Positions 33,804 to 42,880 of a DNA stretch of 61,978 nt are shown one piece after another. Below the pieces are notes generated by a model. It was not told the DNA's origin. It worked only from the letters and a program-made list of their open reading frames with translations, and made no database searches. Position 1 is the stretch's first letter, and each line of letters begins with the position of its first letter. The translations under genes and the position numbers were made by a program. This stretch comes from Paenibacillus piscarius (lineage in GTDB: Bacteria; Bacillota; Bacilli; Paenibacillales; Paenibacillaceae): contig NZ_JAIEUI010000032.1 in the NCBI RefSeq assembly GCF_022234545.1, positions 1-61,978 of the forward strand. The letters are read 5' to 3'.

Positions 33804-36800
33804 TCTGTAATTCTCCCTTCGATTTTAGAGACTGTCCGGCTGCCGCGAGGAATTGCTCCAGCAGCTCCAGCAGCTCCTTGTCACCCAGATCCTTCACCTT
33901 GATGCGGATGGTGGCTTTGGCATCCTTATCAAATTGTACACGTCTTTCAAAACTATTACCAACCTTGGCCAGCTTCGCTGTATCGAAGGCCCCGATGCTT
34001 CCTTCATGGAAATTCAGCGAGACCTCATCTCCGCGCCGGACGATGGATTCCATGCCGTACAGCTTGCCGTACACTTTCAGCCGGGCTACGGACAGCAGGT
34101 TAATGACCGACTCCGGCAATTCGCCGAACCGGTCGAGCAGTTCATCCTCAAGCTCGCCGGCATCCTCGAAGGAAGCTACTGCAGCCACTTTTTTGTAGAT
34201 TTCAATCTTCTGGATACTGTCGTAAATATACTCGGACGGAAGATACGCGTCAATCGACAAATCAATGACCGTATTCCCCTGCTTCAGCGACGTATCCTCT
34301 TCACCCAGCACGCTGACCTTGCGCTTGCGGATTTCCTCCGCCAGCATCTGTGAATAGAGGTCGAAGCCGACCGAAGCGATGAAGCCGTGCTGCTCCGCGC
34401 CGAGCAGATTGCCCGCTCCGCGGATGGAGAGGTCGCGCATGGCAATTTTGAAGCCGGATCCCAGCTCCGTGAATTCCTTAATCGACTGCAGGCGCTTCTC
34501 GGCCACCTCAGTCAGCACCTTATCGCGCTGGTAGGTGAAATAAGCATAGGCAATCCGGTTGGACCGCCCAACACGTCCGCGCAGCTGATAGAGCTGGGAC
34601 AGCCCCATTTTGTCGGCATCATGCACAATAAGGGTGTTGACGTTGGGAATATCAACCCCCGTCTCGATAATGCTGGTGCTGACCAGCACATCATACTCCC
34701 CGTCCAGGAAATCAAGTATCGTCTTCTCCAGCTCCGACTCCGACATCTGCCCGTGCCCGATGCCCACTCTGGCCTCCGGCACCAGCATGGAGATCTGTGC
34801 AGCCATCTCCTGAATGCCCTGAACGCGGTTATACAGATAATAGACCTGCCCGCCCCGGGCGAGCTCACGCTCTACCGCTTCGCGGATCAGGGTCTGGCTA
34901 TGCTCCACCACATACGTCTGAACCGGGAAACGGTTCTCCGGCGGGGTCTCAATGACCGACAGATCGCGCACGCCAAGCATCGACATATGCAGCGTACGGG
35001 GGATCGGCGTTGCCGTCAGCGTCAGGACGTCGACATTCGTCTTCAGCTTCTTCAGCTTCTCCTTATGGGTAACCCCGAAGCGCTGCTCTTCATCGACAAT
35101 CAGGAGGCCCAGATCCTTGAAGACCAGATCCTGTGACAGCAGGCGGTGCGTTCCGATAACGACATCCACGGTCCCCTGTCTTACGCCCTTAATCGTCTCA
35201 TTCTGCTCCTTGCGGCTGCGGAAGCGGCTAAGCACCTGGATATTCAGCGGATAATTGGCAAAGCGCTCGCGGAAGGTCTCATAATGCTGCTGCGCCAGAA
35301 TAGTCGTCGGCACAAGGACGGCCACCTGCTTGCCTTCAATCGCCGACTTGAAAGCGGCCCGGATCGCCACCTCCGTCTTGCCGTAGCCCACATCTCCGCA
35401 GAGCAGCCGGTCCATCGGACGGTTCTGCTCCATATCCTTCTTGATCTCTTCAATCGCCCGCAGCTGGTCACGGGTCTCTTCGTAAGGGAACATCTCTTCG
35501 AATTCACGCTGCTCCTGGGTATCCTTCTCGAAGCCGTAGCCCAGCGCACTCTGGCGCTCTGCGTACAGCTTGATCAGATCATCGGCTATGTCCTGCACCG
35601 AGCTTCGGACCTTGCTGGTCACCCTCGTCCACTCATTGCCGCCCAGCTTGTATACCTTCGGCTCCTTGTCTTCTGATCCGACATATTTCTGAATCAGGTC
35701 GATCTGGTCAATCGGCACGGACAGCTTGTCGCCGCCCGCATAGAGAATATGCATGTAGTCACGGTGAATTCCGCTGACCTCCAGCGTTCCGATACCCATG
35801 TATTTGCCGATCCCGTGGTTCTGGTGCACCACATAATCGCCGATCTTCAGCTCCGTATAGCTCTTAATGCGTTCAGCGTTATCCATGCCCTTAGTGACTT
35901 TACGGGCCTTACGCTGCTTCTGCGAGAACATCTCGCCTTCCGTAATGACTGCCAGATGGATCGAAGGCAGCTCGAAGCCGGAGCCCAGATTCCCCTGAAG
36001 GATAAGCGGCTCCTCAATACCATAGTCATCCAACACCCGGCGGACCCGTTCGATCCGTTCCTCGCTGCTTGCGAGCATCATCACCTTCACGCCGGACTTG
36101 TGCCAGCGTTCCATCTCCGATTTCAGCACATTCATCTGACCATGGAAATCCTGCATTCCCCGGCTGATGAAGCCTAAGATATTCTGCGGCTGAATATGCG
36201 GAACCTGACGCAGGAAGGTCGACATGAACAAGCTCTGGAACGGCCGGCTATACATAATAGCATCGCCTTCGACAGAGAGATGAAGCTCAGGCAGGTTCTT
36301 GCCGTTCTGGAGCAGATGCAGATTCCACTCCGACTCATCGCGCTCCAGCTGCTTAGCTGTCTCCAGCAGTCTTGCCGGCTCATCCAGCACCAGTACCGTA
36401 TCCTGTGCCATGTAGTCATACAGATGGGTGCGTTCCGGATACAGCAGGCTGATATATTTATAGACCTCGGGGAAATAAGTGCCTTGGCGCAGCATCTCCA
36501 GCTCACGGCCGAGCTCCTCGCGCAGGCGCTGCTTGGCCTGGCGGTCCGTCATCTTCTCCAGCTGCCGCTCCAGCATGGCAGACGCAGCGGAAGAAGCCGC
36601 ATCCTGGCGCAGCTGATCGGCGATAATCTCCTTGGCCGGTGTAATCTTCACACTGTGGACCTTATCAATCGAGCGCTGATCCATCGGATCGAACGTACGG
36701 ATCGAATCTACCTCATCATCAAACAGCTCCACCCGGTAAGCCAGCGGAGACGTCATAGGATAGAAGTCGATGATTCCCCCGCGCACGCTAAGCTCGCCGC

Positions 36801-37314
36801 GGTTCTCCACCCGCTCCACCCGCTCGTACCCCATCTCTATCATCGAGAGGAGGAAGTCATCCAGCACAAGCGTGCTGTCCTGTGACACAGTCAGCTGAGC
36901 CTCCGCCATTACATGGGGGGCAGGCAGCAGCCTCCGTACACCGGAATAAGGAACGACTACGATGCCGCGGAAGCCCTGGGCACATCTGGTCAGCACATCA
37001 ATCCGCTGCGCCAGCGTCTCAGGACTGGAGACCGCCGCTTCGGCAGCCACCAGCTCATTGGCCGGATAGAGCAGCACCCGGTCCGGGGAAAGCGCTTCCT
37101 GCAAATCATCAGCCATCTTCTGGGCGGAGAACATATTGTGGGTTACAACGAGCAGCGGCCGGCCGGTCTGTTCATGCAGCGCAGCCAGCATAATCTGTCT
37201 GGCCGAGCCGGATAAGCCGGAGATGAGCTGTTCCTTCATGCCTGCAGCCAGACCGCTGGTGACCGACTGGAAATCAGAATCCTTGGAAAAAGCTTCTATA
37301 AGACCTTGTAACAA
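33790..37314 (-). CDS. mfd: transcription-repair coupling factor Mfd
   Basis: ATP-dependent translocase that displaces stalled RNA polymerase and recruits UvrA. The 1174-aa protein has the UvrB-like N-terminal module (LSGSARQIMLAAL onward), the polymerase-interacting Tudor-like domain (about 490-560, DYVVHQNHGIGKYMGI) and the RecG-like helicase motor. Motor landmarks are Walker A LLCGDVGYGKTEVA, DEEQ box (LIVDEEQRFGV), TATPIPRTL and QLRGRVGRS. The TTG start at 37314 follows GAGAGGTG by 6 bases and matches the family N-terminus; the longer frame does not. Full length. Confidence 0.97.
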   Translation of the reverse strand: MLQGLIEAFSKDSDFQSVTSGLAAGMKEQLISGLSGSARQIMLAALHEQTGRPLLVVTHNMFSAQKMADDLQEALSPDRVLLYPANELVAAEAAVSSPETLAQRIDVLTRCAQGFRGIVVVPYSGVRRLLPAPHVMAEAQLTVSQDSTLVLDDFLLSMIEMGYERVERVENRGELSVRGGIIDFYPMTSPLAYRVELFDDEVDSIRTFDPMDQRSIDKVHSVKITPAKEIIADQLRQDAASSAASAMLERQLEKMTDRQAKQRLREELGRELEMLRQGTYFPEVYKYISLLYPERTHLYDYMAQDTVLVLDEPARLLETAKQLERDESEWNLHLLQNGKNLPELHLSVEGDAIMYSRPFQSLFMSTFLRQVPHIQPQNILGFISRGMQDFHGQMNVLKSEMERWHKSGVKVMMLASSEERIERVRRVLDDYGIEEPLILQGNLGSGFELPSIHLAVITEGEMFSQKQRKARKVTKGMDNAERIKSYTELKIGDYVVHQNHGIGKYMGIGTLEVSGIHRDYMHILYAGGDKLSVPIDQIDLIQKYVGSEDKEPKVYKLGGNEWTRVTSKVRSSVQDIADDLIKLYAERQSALGYGFEKDTQEQREFEEMFPYEETRDQLRAIEEIKKDMEQNRPMDRLLCGDVGYGKTEVAIRAAFKSAIEGKQVAVLVPTTILAQQHYETFRERFANYPLNIQVLSRFRSRKEQNETIKGVRQGTVDVVIGTHRLLSQDLVFKDLGLLIVDEEQRFGVTHKEKLKKLKTNVDVLTLTATPIPRTLHMSMLGVRDLSVIETPPENRFPVQTYVVEHSQTLIREAVERELARGGQVYYLYNRVQGIQEMAAQISMLVPEARVGIGHGQMSESELEKTILDFLDGEYDVLVSTSIIETGVDIPNVNTLIVHDADKMGLSQLYQLRGRVGRSNRIAYAYFTYQRDKVLTEVAEKRLQSIKEFTELGSGFKIAMRDLSIRGAGNLLGAEQHGFIASVGFDLYSQMLAEEIRKRKVSVLGEEDTSLKQGNTVIDLSIDAYLPSEYIYDSIQKIEIYKKVAAVASFEDAGELEDELLDRFGELPESVINLLSVARLKVYGKLYGMESIVRRGDEVSLNFHEGSIGAFDTAKLAKVGNSFERRVQFDKDAKATIRIKVKDLGDKELLELLEQFLAAAGQSLKSKGELQNVVK

Positions 37315-37383
37315 CAGGTGCACCTCTCTTACTGAACAGGCGGACAGCGGCAGAGCCGCTGACACCCGTTATAATTAGAATCG

Positions 37384-37416
37384 AAAACAAGCCTCAGCGA
37401 TAAAGCCAAGGCTTGC
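37384..37416 (-). terminator. hairpin between fin and mfd
   Basis: The minus strand has CAAGCCT pairing with AGGCTTG around CTTTAT, followed by TTTTC. Possible fin terminator; the T run is short. Confidence 0.5.
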
Positions 37417-37445
37417 GGATAACGATAGAGACAGGCGCTTCCACC

Positions 37446-37676
37446 TTACTGAAGCGGACTGGCCAGGAGGCTGAGCTCGGGATTGTACTCCAGCGCCTGC
37501 TTGCAATAATCGCAGGTCACCTTCACCGTAATCTCGCCTTCTGAATCATACGCTATTATATCTCTGCGCTCCGCAGGGGTCAAGGAATGCAGCCCCAGCT
37601 GCATCTCTGTAATATCACTTCTGCCAATGCTTCCCAGGAATGTCCTGCAGTGCCTGCATACATAGTGTATTGCCAT
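37446..37676 (-). CDS. fin: anti-sigma-F factor Fin
   Basis: A 76-aa zinc-binding protein with two CxxC pairs, CRHC (about 7-10) and CDYC (about 55-58), matching the Fin/YabK family. In B. subtilis it antagonises sigma-F late in the forespore to favour the switch to sigma-G. It lies between pth and mfd as in B. subtilis. GGGAGG precedes the start at 7 bases. Confidence 0.9.
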   Translation of the reverse strand: MAIHYVCRHCRTFLGSIGRSDITEMQLGLHSLTPAERRDIIAYDSEGEITVKVTCDYCKQALEYNPELSLLASPLQ

Positions 37677-37765
37677 CTATATGCCTCCCGAAGATAGTAT
37701 ATACCTTCAGTATGCCCCGCCCGGGATTGCTTTAGCCTGAAGTGCCTGAACCCTTTGCCTTGGGT

Positions 37766-38326
37766 TTATCCGTTGAATTTGGCCATGGTCTGTTCAAAAG
37801 TATGCTGCAGACTGAATTCGACAGCATCACAGGTATCCGTAATCATGCTCTCAAGCCTTGCCCCATCCTTCTTAGGGAAGGTGGACAGCACATAGTCAAC
37901 GATGGCAAAGCCCGGCTCCGGCCGGGAGATGCCCATACGCACCCGGTTGAAGGTCTGGGTGCCGGTATGCTGGATAATTGACTTAATTCCGTTATGCCCG
38001 CCGGCACTGCCCTGATAGCGCAGCCGGATTTTGCCCAGCTCGGTATCCAGATCGTCATAGACCACGATCATATCCTCAAGCTGTACCTTATAATAATCCA
38101 TATACGCCCGGACGGCTTCACCGGACAGATTCATGAAGGTCATCGGTTTAATCAGTACCGTCTTGATGCCGCTGATGACGCCTTCGCCGATCACCGATTT
38201 GCATTTATTCTGGTTGAAGGTGATGCCATTCCTGGCCGCAAGCTGATCAAGCGCCATGAAGCCGACATTATGCCGGGTCTTCGCGTATTGCGGTCCGGGA
38301 TTCCCGAGTCCAACAATCCATTTCAT
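37766..38326 (-). CDS. pth: peptidyl-tRNA hydrolase
   Basis: Releases tRNA from prematurely dropped-off peptidyl-tRNA. The 186-aa protein has WIVGLGNPGPQYAKTRHNVGFMALD with the catalytic histidine (about residue 20), LIKPMTFMNLSGEAV, VYDDLDTELGKIRLRYQGSAGGHNGIKSI and VRMGISRP. Complete and of normal length. Confidence 0.97.
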   Translation of the reverse strand: MKWIVGLGNPGPQYAKTRHNVGFMALDQLAARNGITFNQNKCKSVIGEGVISGIKTVLIKPMTFMNLSGEAVRAYMDYYKVQLEDMIVVYDDLDTELGKIRLRYQGSAGGHNGIKSIIQHTGTQTFNRVRMGISRPEPGFAIVDYVLSTFPKKDGARLESMITDTCDAVEFSLQHTFEQTMAKFNG

Positions 38327-38411
38327 AATTAAGGTTTATCCTTTCCATCCGGTACTTTCAGCAGAAGAGTTCCGTTTTTGGTACAATAAGTGTATTCTCC
38401 GGAGACAGGTG

Positions 38412-38618
38412 ATGACAATGCCACATCAGGGCGATATTCTAACATTACAGCGCCATTTCCAGTACCATATTCTCAATGCTGTGCCTGTTGAAGTCTATAG
38501 GGGGAACGCGCACGTAGACATCGGTGTGATTACAGCCGTAGACGAAGGCTTCGTAGAGCTGCAGGGGACGCTGTACAACCGCAGCCTCTTCACCTTCATC
38601 TCCCGCCCGGGTTACTAA
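38412..38618 (+). CDS. hypothetical 68-aa protein between pth and prs
   Basis: I do not recognise the family. The ATG at 38412 follows GGAG by 7 bases; a second ATG at 38418 has AGGTG 6 bases upstream. The protein is soluble, with beta-rich segments (YHILNAVPVEVYRG, DIGVITAVDEGFVELQGTLYN) suggestive of a small Sm/SH3-like barrel such as those in some spore-associated DUF proteins; this is only an impression. It is opposite in strand to its neighbours, divergent from pth and followed by a strong bidirectional terminator shared with prs. In B. subtilis this slot holds ctc. Confidence 0.7.
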   Translation: MTMPHQGDILTLQRHFQYHILNAVPVEVYRGNAHVDIGVITAVDEGFVELQGTLYNRSLFTFISRPGY

Positions 38619-38663
38619 GGCTTCTGCGCTGAGTGGAAGCCCCGCTCTTCGCATCACGCCGAC

Positions 38664-38704
38664 AAGGGTTACATCTTCCATATAGGAAAGGTGTAACCCT
38701 TTTA
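38664..38704. terminator. bidirectional terminator between the 68-aa gene and prs
   Basis: AAGGGTTACA...TGTAACCCTTTT, with an inner CTTCC/GGAAAG extension around ATAT. The symmetric stem with T-rich ends serves both convergent genes. Confidence 0.88.
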
Positions 38705-38718
38705 CTATTTAGCGCAGT

Positions 38719-39672
38719 CTATTCGATTTCGAACAGCTTGCTGATCGACAGCTCCTCATGCACCCGGATGATGGCTTCACCCATCAGCGGGGCAACAGAC
38801 AGCACCTTGAGCTTGCTTGTCGGATTGCTGCTGCGGATCGGAATGGTATCCGTCACGATAATTTCCTTGATTGGAGAGTTCTCCAGACGTTCATGTGCAG
38901 GACCGGACAAGACAGGATGGGTACAGCACGCGTAGACTTCCTTCACGCCACCCTCCATCAGAGCATTAGCTCCCAGCACAATCGTGCCGGCTGTATCGAT
39001 AATATCATCGATCAGAATCGCTGTTTTGCCTTCGATGTTCCCGATGATGTTCATCACTTCGCTGACATTAGGCTCAGGGCGCCGCTTGTCGATAATCGCC
39101 AGCGGAGCATTGAGGAAGTCGGCGAGCTTTCTGGCGCGCACCACGCCGCCATGGTCCGGAGATACAACCACCGGGTTCTGGATCTGCTTGGAACGGAAGT
39201 ATTGGGCCAGAATCGGAACACCCAGCAGATGATCGACCGGGATATCGAAGAAGCCTTGAATCTGCATCGCATGAAGGTCCATTGTAATGACACGGTGTGC
39301 ACCTGCTTTTTCGATCAGGTTCGCTACCAGCTTGGCCGTAATCGGATCGCGGGAACGGGCCTTACGGTCTTGACGGGCATACCCGTAGTACGGAATGACA
39401 ACGTTGATGCTCTTCGCAGAGGCACGCTTCAGCGCGTCCACCATGACCAGAAGCTCCATCAGATTGTCATTCACCGGACCGCAGGTGGACTGTACGATGT
39501 AGACATGACAGCCCCGGACGCTCTCCGACAGCTTGACCTGAATCTCTCCGTCACTGAAGCTGGTGGTATGGGACTCGCCCATCGGAATGCCGATATAATC
39601 GGCGATCTGGCTGGCCAGCTTGGGATTGGAGTTGCAAGTGAAAATCTTGAGTTTGGAATCACAATAAGTCAT
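38719..39672 (-). CDS. prs: ribose-phosphate pyrophosphokinase
   Basis: Makes PRPP from ribose 5-phosphate and ATP for purine, pyrimidine, NAD and histidine synthesis. The 317-aa protein has YYGYARQDRK, the DLHAMQIQGFFDIPVDHLLG catalytic region, SPDHGGVVRAR and the PRPP loop AILIDDIIDTAGTIV. The start at 39672 has GGAGGG 10 bases upstream. It follows glmU by 92 bases, as in B. subtilis. Confidence 0.97.
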   Translation of the reverse strand: MTYCDSKLKIFTCNSNPKLASQIADYIGIPMGESHTTSFSDGEIQVKLSESVRGCHVYIVQSTCGPVNDNLMELLVMVDALKRASAKSINVVIPYYGYARQDRKARSRDPITAKLVANLIEKAGAHRVITMDLHAMQIQGFFDIPVDHLLGVPILAQYFRSKQIQNPVVVSPDHGGVVRARKLADFLNAPLAIIDKRRPEPNVSEVMNIIGNIEGKTAILIDDIIDTAGTIVLGANALMEGGVKEVYACCTHPVLSGPAHERLENSPIKEIIVTDTIPIRSSNPTSKLKVLSVAPLMGEAIIRVHEELSISKLFEIE

Positions 39673-39764
39673 AAAATATAAACCCTCCGTGACGGAATTT
39701 AACATTCAAACAGCGCCGGCGCGGATGTGTAAGATGTCCGTCCGGCGCTTATGGCCTGAACCTC

Positions 39765-41165
39765 TTACGATGGACTATGCTGGTCTTTCTTAGCTTTGGC
39801 GCGGGCGCGGATCTTCTCCGCATAGCCCGGCTTATTCTCCTGCCTAACTCTGGCAATCGCCAGATCATCCGCTGAAACGGAACGCGTAATGGTTGAGCCT
39901 GCGACAACAAATGCCCCCCGGCCCACTGTAACCGGAGCGACCAGATTCACGTTGCTGCCGATAAAGGCATCGTCACCGATCTCCGTCTTCGACTTATTGT
40001 AGCCGTCATAGTTCACAGTGATCGCGCCGCAGCCGATATTGACGTTCCTGCCGACCTCGGCATCACCGACGTAGCTTAAATGGGAGACCTTGGAGCCGTC
40101 GCCGATCGTCGCATTCTTGACCTCCACGAAGTCGCCGATCTTAACCTCCTGGCCCAACACCGTACCCGGGCGCAAATATGCAAAAGGCCCAACGGTAGCC
40201 CGTGTGCCGACCTGAGCCTGATTCAGTACCGACTGCTTCACCGCAGCCCCGTCCTTAATCACGCAGTCTTCAATTTCGCTGGCGGGTCCGATAACGCAAT
40301 CCTCACCGATGACGGTCTTGCCCTTCAGTACCGTGCCCGGATAGAGCACTGTATCTGTCCCGATGATGACCTCTGCTCCAATATAGGTGGAGGCCGGATC
40401 AATTATAGTTACTCCGCCAAGCATATGTCTGCGGTTGATACGCTCGCGCATGTAGCCTTCCGCTTCCGACAATGCCAGACGGTCATTCACACCGATAGAT
40501 TCCGTTACATCATTCGTCTGATAACCAAGTACGATATCCCCTTGTTCCCGGAGAATCCCGATAACATCAGGCAGATAATATTCCTGCTGGTTATTGTTAT
40601 TGGTTACCTTCTCAAGTGCAGCAAAGAGCTTGGCGTTATCAAAGCAATAGGTGCCTGTATTAATCTCATGAACCGCCGCTTCTTCCTCCGAACAGTCCTT
40701 TTGCTCCACGATTCTGAGCACACCGCCATCTTCTCCTCGGATAATCCGTCCGTAACCGGCAGGCTGCTCCATCACCGCTGTCAGGACCGTAGCGGCAGCG
40801 TTCTGCGACTCATGCAGAGCCATTAAGCCTTCCAGAGTCTCAGCTGTCACCAGCGGCGTATCTCCGCAGATCACAACCGTCGTTCCTTCCTCACTGCCCA
40901 GAAGCCCCTTGGCCTGCTTGACGGCATGACCTGTACCGAGCTGTGTTTCCTGCAGCACATATTCGGCAGACTGGCCGAGATAGGCTTTAACCTTCTCTGC
41001 CCCGTGCCCTACGACAACAACGGTACGCTCACTGCCGGTAGCCTTCACCGTATCCAGCACATGCCCTACCATAGGCTTCCCGCAGACAGGGTGCAGTACC
41101 TTGTATAATTTTGATTTCATGCGCTTGCCTTGGCCTGCAGCAAGAACAACAGCCATTCTTTTCAA
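39765..41165 (-). CDS. glmU: bifunctional UDP-GlcNAc pyrophosphorylase / GlcN-1-P acetyltransferase
   Basis: Makes UDP-GlcNAc for peptidoglycan and teichoic acids. The 466-aa protein has the N-terminal pyrophosphorylase (VLAAGQGKRMKSKLYKVLHPVCGKPM, GDTPLV, about 1-230) and a C-terminal left-handed beta-helix of hexapeptide repeats (about 250-450) with FVEVKNATIGDGSKVSHLSYVGDAEVG. The TTG at 41165 is preceded by AGGAGG at 9 bases and aligns with the family N-terminus. Confidence 0.96.
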   Translation of the reverse strand: MKRMAVVLAAGQGKRMKSKLYKVLHPVCGKPMVGHVLDTVKATGSERTVVVVGHGAEKVKAYLGQSAEYVLQETQLGTGHAVKQAKGLLGSEEGTTVVICGDTPLVTAETLEGLMALHESQNAAATVLTAVMEQPAGYGRIIRGEDGGVLRIVEQKDCSEEEAAVHEINTGTYCFDNAKLFAALEKVTNNNNQQEYYLPDVIGILREQGDIVLGYQTNDVTESIGVNDRLALSEAEGYMRERINRRHMLGGVTIIDPASTYIGAEVIIGTDTVLYPGTVLKGKTVIGEDCVIGPASEIEDCVIKDGAAVKQSVLNQAQVGTRATVGPFAYLRPGTVLGQEVKIGDFVEVKNATIGDGSKVSHLSYVGDAEVGRNVNIGCGAITVNYDGYNKSKTEIGDDAFIGSNVNLVAPVTVGRGAFVVAGSTITRSVSADDLAIARVRQENKPGYAEKIRARAKAKKDQHSPS

Positions 41166-41219
41166 GAATGCCAACCTCCTACTTCTTGAACTCACTACTG
41201 AATATATCTCATTCCGCGC

Positions 41220-41260
41220 AAAAAGAAAAGAGAACCATGCCTGCATGGTTCCCTTTTCTT
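41220..41260 (-). terminator. spoVG terminator
   Basis: The minus strand has GGGAACCATGC with GCATGGTTCTC, followed by TTTTCTTTTT, about 55 bases before glmU. Confidence 0.82.
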
Positions 41261-41278
41261 CGAACCCCAATAAAATCA

Positions 41279-41343
41279 CCCCACAAAAGTGAGGCTTTGG
41301 CTCCGAGGCTGACCCGGGTACTTGCGGGGACCCCGAAACATAC
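41279..41343. repeat. 65-bp interspersed repeat, copy 2
   Basis: Second copy of the element at 32623-32688, in the same orientation, located between the spoVG stop and its terminator. The shared end GGACCCCGAAACATAC is identical in both copies; the middle is about 60-70 percent alike by eye. A fragment, CCACCCCACAACGTG at 44165-44179 after veg, resembles one end. Confidence 0.65.
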
Positions 41344-41406
41344 CAGAAGGTATGGCCTGTCGCCGCCCTTGGGGAGGCAGCAATTCTGGAGAGTCAGCGC
41401 TTACGC

Positions 41407-41694
41407 TTATGCTCCCTCTTCAATAACTTCCTCTTCTTCCGTAGCGGCTCGTTCGTACTCGGCCAGTACCGCAGATTGAATCTTCTCGCGCGTTCCCGAA
41501 GAGATCGGGTGTGCGATATCGCGGAATTCACCGTCAGGTGTACGCTTGCTGGGCATCGCAACAAACATCCCGTTATTCCCGTCGATGACGCGTATGTCAT
41601 GAACAACAAACTCGTTATCGATTGTAATGGATGCAATTGCTTTCATTCTCCCCTCAGAGTTGACGCGGCGGAGTCTGACATCCGTAATTTGCAT
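41407..41694 (-). CDS. spoVG: SpoVG, RNA/DNA-binding regulator
   Basis: A 95-aa protein of the highly conserved SpoVG family: MQITDVRLRRVNSEGRMKAIASITIDNEFVVHDIRVIDGN, then FVAMPSKRTPDGEFRDIAHPI, with an acidic C-terminal tail. It affects asymmetric septation in B. subtilis and binds nucleic acid in other Bacillota. ATG 41694 is preferred over the GTG at 41709, which sits on the Shine-Dalgarno sequence. The neighbour yabJ (ridA) of B. subtilis is absent between purR and spoVG. Confidence 0.95.
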   Translation of the reverse strand: MQITDVRLRRVNSEGRMKAIASITIDNEFVVHDIRVIDGNNGMFVAMPSKRTPDGEFRDIAHPISSGTREKIQSAVLAEYERAATEEEEVIEEGA

Positions 41695-41736
41695 ATGTGT
41701 GTTCACCACCTTTTTCCATCAGAGACTTGGTGTATA

Positions 41737-41763
41737 ATTCCACACAGCAAAGCGAATTCCTTC
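41737..41763 (-). promoter_or_regulatory. sigma-H promoter of spoVG
   Basis: The minus strand has -35 GAAGGAATT (fits RnAGGAwww) at 41755-41763, and -10 GTGGAAT (fits RnnGAAT) at 41737-41743, with the spacing known for the classical sigma-H spoVG promoter. Confidence 0.75.
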
Positions 41764-41818
41764 TTTTTGATTCCAAATAATGCCTGATAATGAAGAATAT
41801 TTTTGCCGAATCTTCGTT

Positions 41819-41866
41819 TTCGACAGATTTCGTGCACTTATCTTAAAAATCCTCACCGTTTCGACA
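41819..41866 (-). promoter_or_regulatory. two Spo0A boxes upstream of spoVG
   Basis: The minus strand carries exact TGTCGAA at 41860-41866 and again at 41819-41825, each followed by A. The distal box abuts a TATAAT hexamer (41865-41870), which may be an additional sigma-A promoter. Both lie between purR and the sigma-H promoter. Confidence 0.6.
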
Positions 41867-41903
41867 TTATACACGGATTCTTGAAATGGGAATCGCCGCC
41901 TGT

Positions 41904-42731
41904 TCAAGAGGAGAAATAATTGCCCGGCAGTGCCGAAATCCGCCGTACCTTGGAGTCCACCTCAGTGAGCTTAACCAATGAGACATAATCATGCAGCAGG
42001 CGCTCTTCCTTCTCTACGGCACCGGATTCTACCAGGACCCCTACGCCCGCCACCTCGGCATTGAACTCCTCCAGCAGATCGACCATGCCCCGCACCGTGC
42101 CGCCTGCCTTCATGAAGTCATCCACAATCAGCACCCGGGACTTCTCGCGCAGCGCCCTTCTGGAGAGCGACATCGTATGAATGCTCTTGTGCGACCCCGA
42201 TACGTAGTTAATGCTTACCGCCGATCCTTCCGTTACCTGATGGTCGCGGCGCACCAGAACGACTGGCAGCCCCAGCTGGGCAGCCGTCGCATAGGCCAGC
42301 GGAATGCCCTTGGTCTCCACGGTCATCACGACATCAATCTCCACACCGTAGAAGGCGGTGGCTATAAGCTTGCCGGCCTGCTCCATCAGCGATGGGAGGC
42401 CCAGCAGATCCGACATGTACAGATAGCCGCCCGGCAGAATCCGGTCACTCTGTTCAAGCTGTCCGCACAGCCGGTTCACGAAGGCCAGGGCCATATCCAT
42501 CGGCATCTGCGGAATATACCTTACCCCGCCTGCCGCGCCTGCGAGCGTCTGCAGCTCGCCTACGCCTTCGCCTTCAAATACCTCTTTTATAATGGCCAGA
42601 TCCTCGCTGACCGATGATTTCGCTGCCCCGTACCGCTCTGCAAAAGTGGACAGCGGCAGCAGGTCATGCGGCTTCTCCAGCAGAAATTGGGTCATATCAA
42701 CCAGCCGCTGGCTTCGTTTAAGTTTCTTCAC
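41904..42731 (-). CDS. purR: purine operon repressor PurR
   Basis: PRPP-responsive repressor of purine genes in Bacillota. The 275-aa protein has an N-terminal winged helix (SQRLVDMTQFLLEKPHDLLPLSTFAERYGAAKSSVSEDLAIIK) and a C-terminal type I PRTase-like effector domain with the PRPP loop VLIVDDFMKAGGTVRGM. A PurBox-like sequence lies upstream, suggesting autoregulation. Confidence 0.97.
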   Translation of the reverse strand: MKKLKRSQRLVDMTQFLLEKPHDLLPLSTFAERYGAAKSSVSEDLAIIKEVFEGEGVGELQTLAGAAGGVRYIPQMPMDMALAFVNRLCGQLEQSDRILPGGYLYMSDLLGLPSLMEQAGKLIATAFYGVEIDVVMTVETKGIPLAYATAAQLGLPVVLVRRDHQVTEGSAVSINYVSGSHKSIHTMSLSRRALREKSRVLIVDDFMKAGGTVRGMVDLLEEFNAEVAGVGVLVESGAVEKEERLLHDYVSLVKLTEVDSKVRRISALPGNYFSS

Positions 42732-42802
42732 GGAATGCTCCTCGCCATATAAGCTGAATTTAAGAATAACGTTAATGCTTGATTCTTAAATTCACTTTAT
42801 AC

Positions 42803-42815
42803 AAAACCGAATATT
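42803..42815 (+). promoter_or_regulatory. PurBox-like operator upstream of purR
   Basis: AAAACCGAATATT matches the Bacillus PurBox AWWWCCGAACWWT except for one base. I could not find a convincing second, inverted box at the usual distance. Confidence 0.4.
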
Positions 42816-42880
42816 TATAATGAATAATATCATTATTGTACGGATTTATACAAGTGAAAACGGTTCTGCGCTGAAATCCG

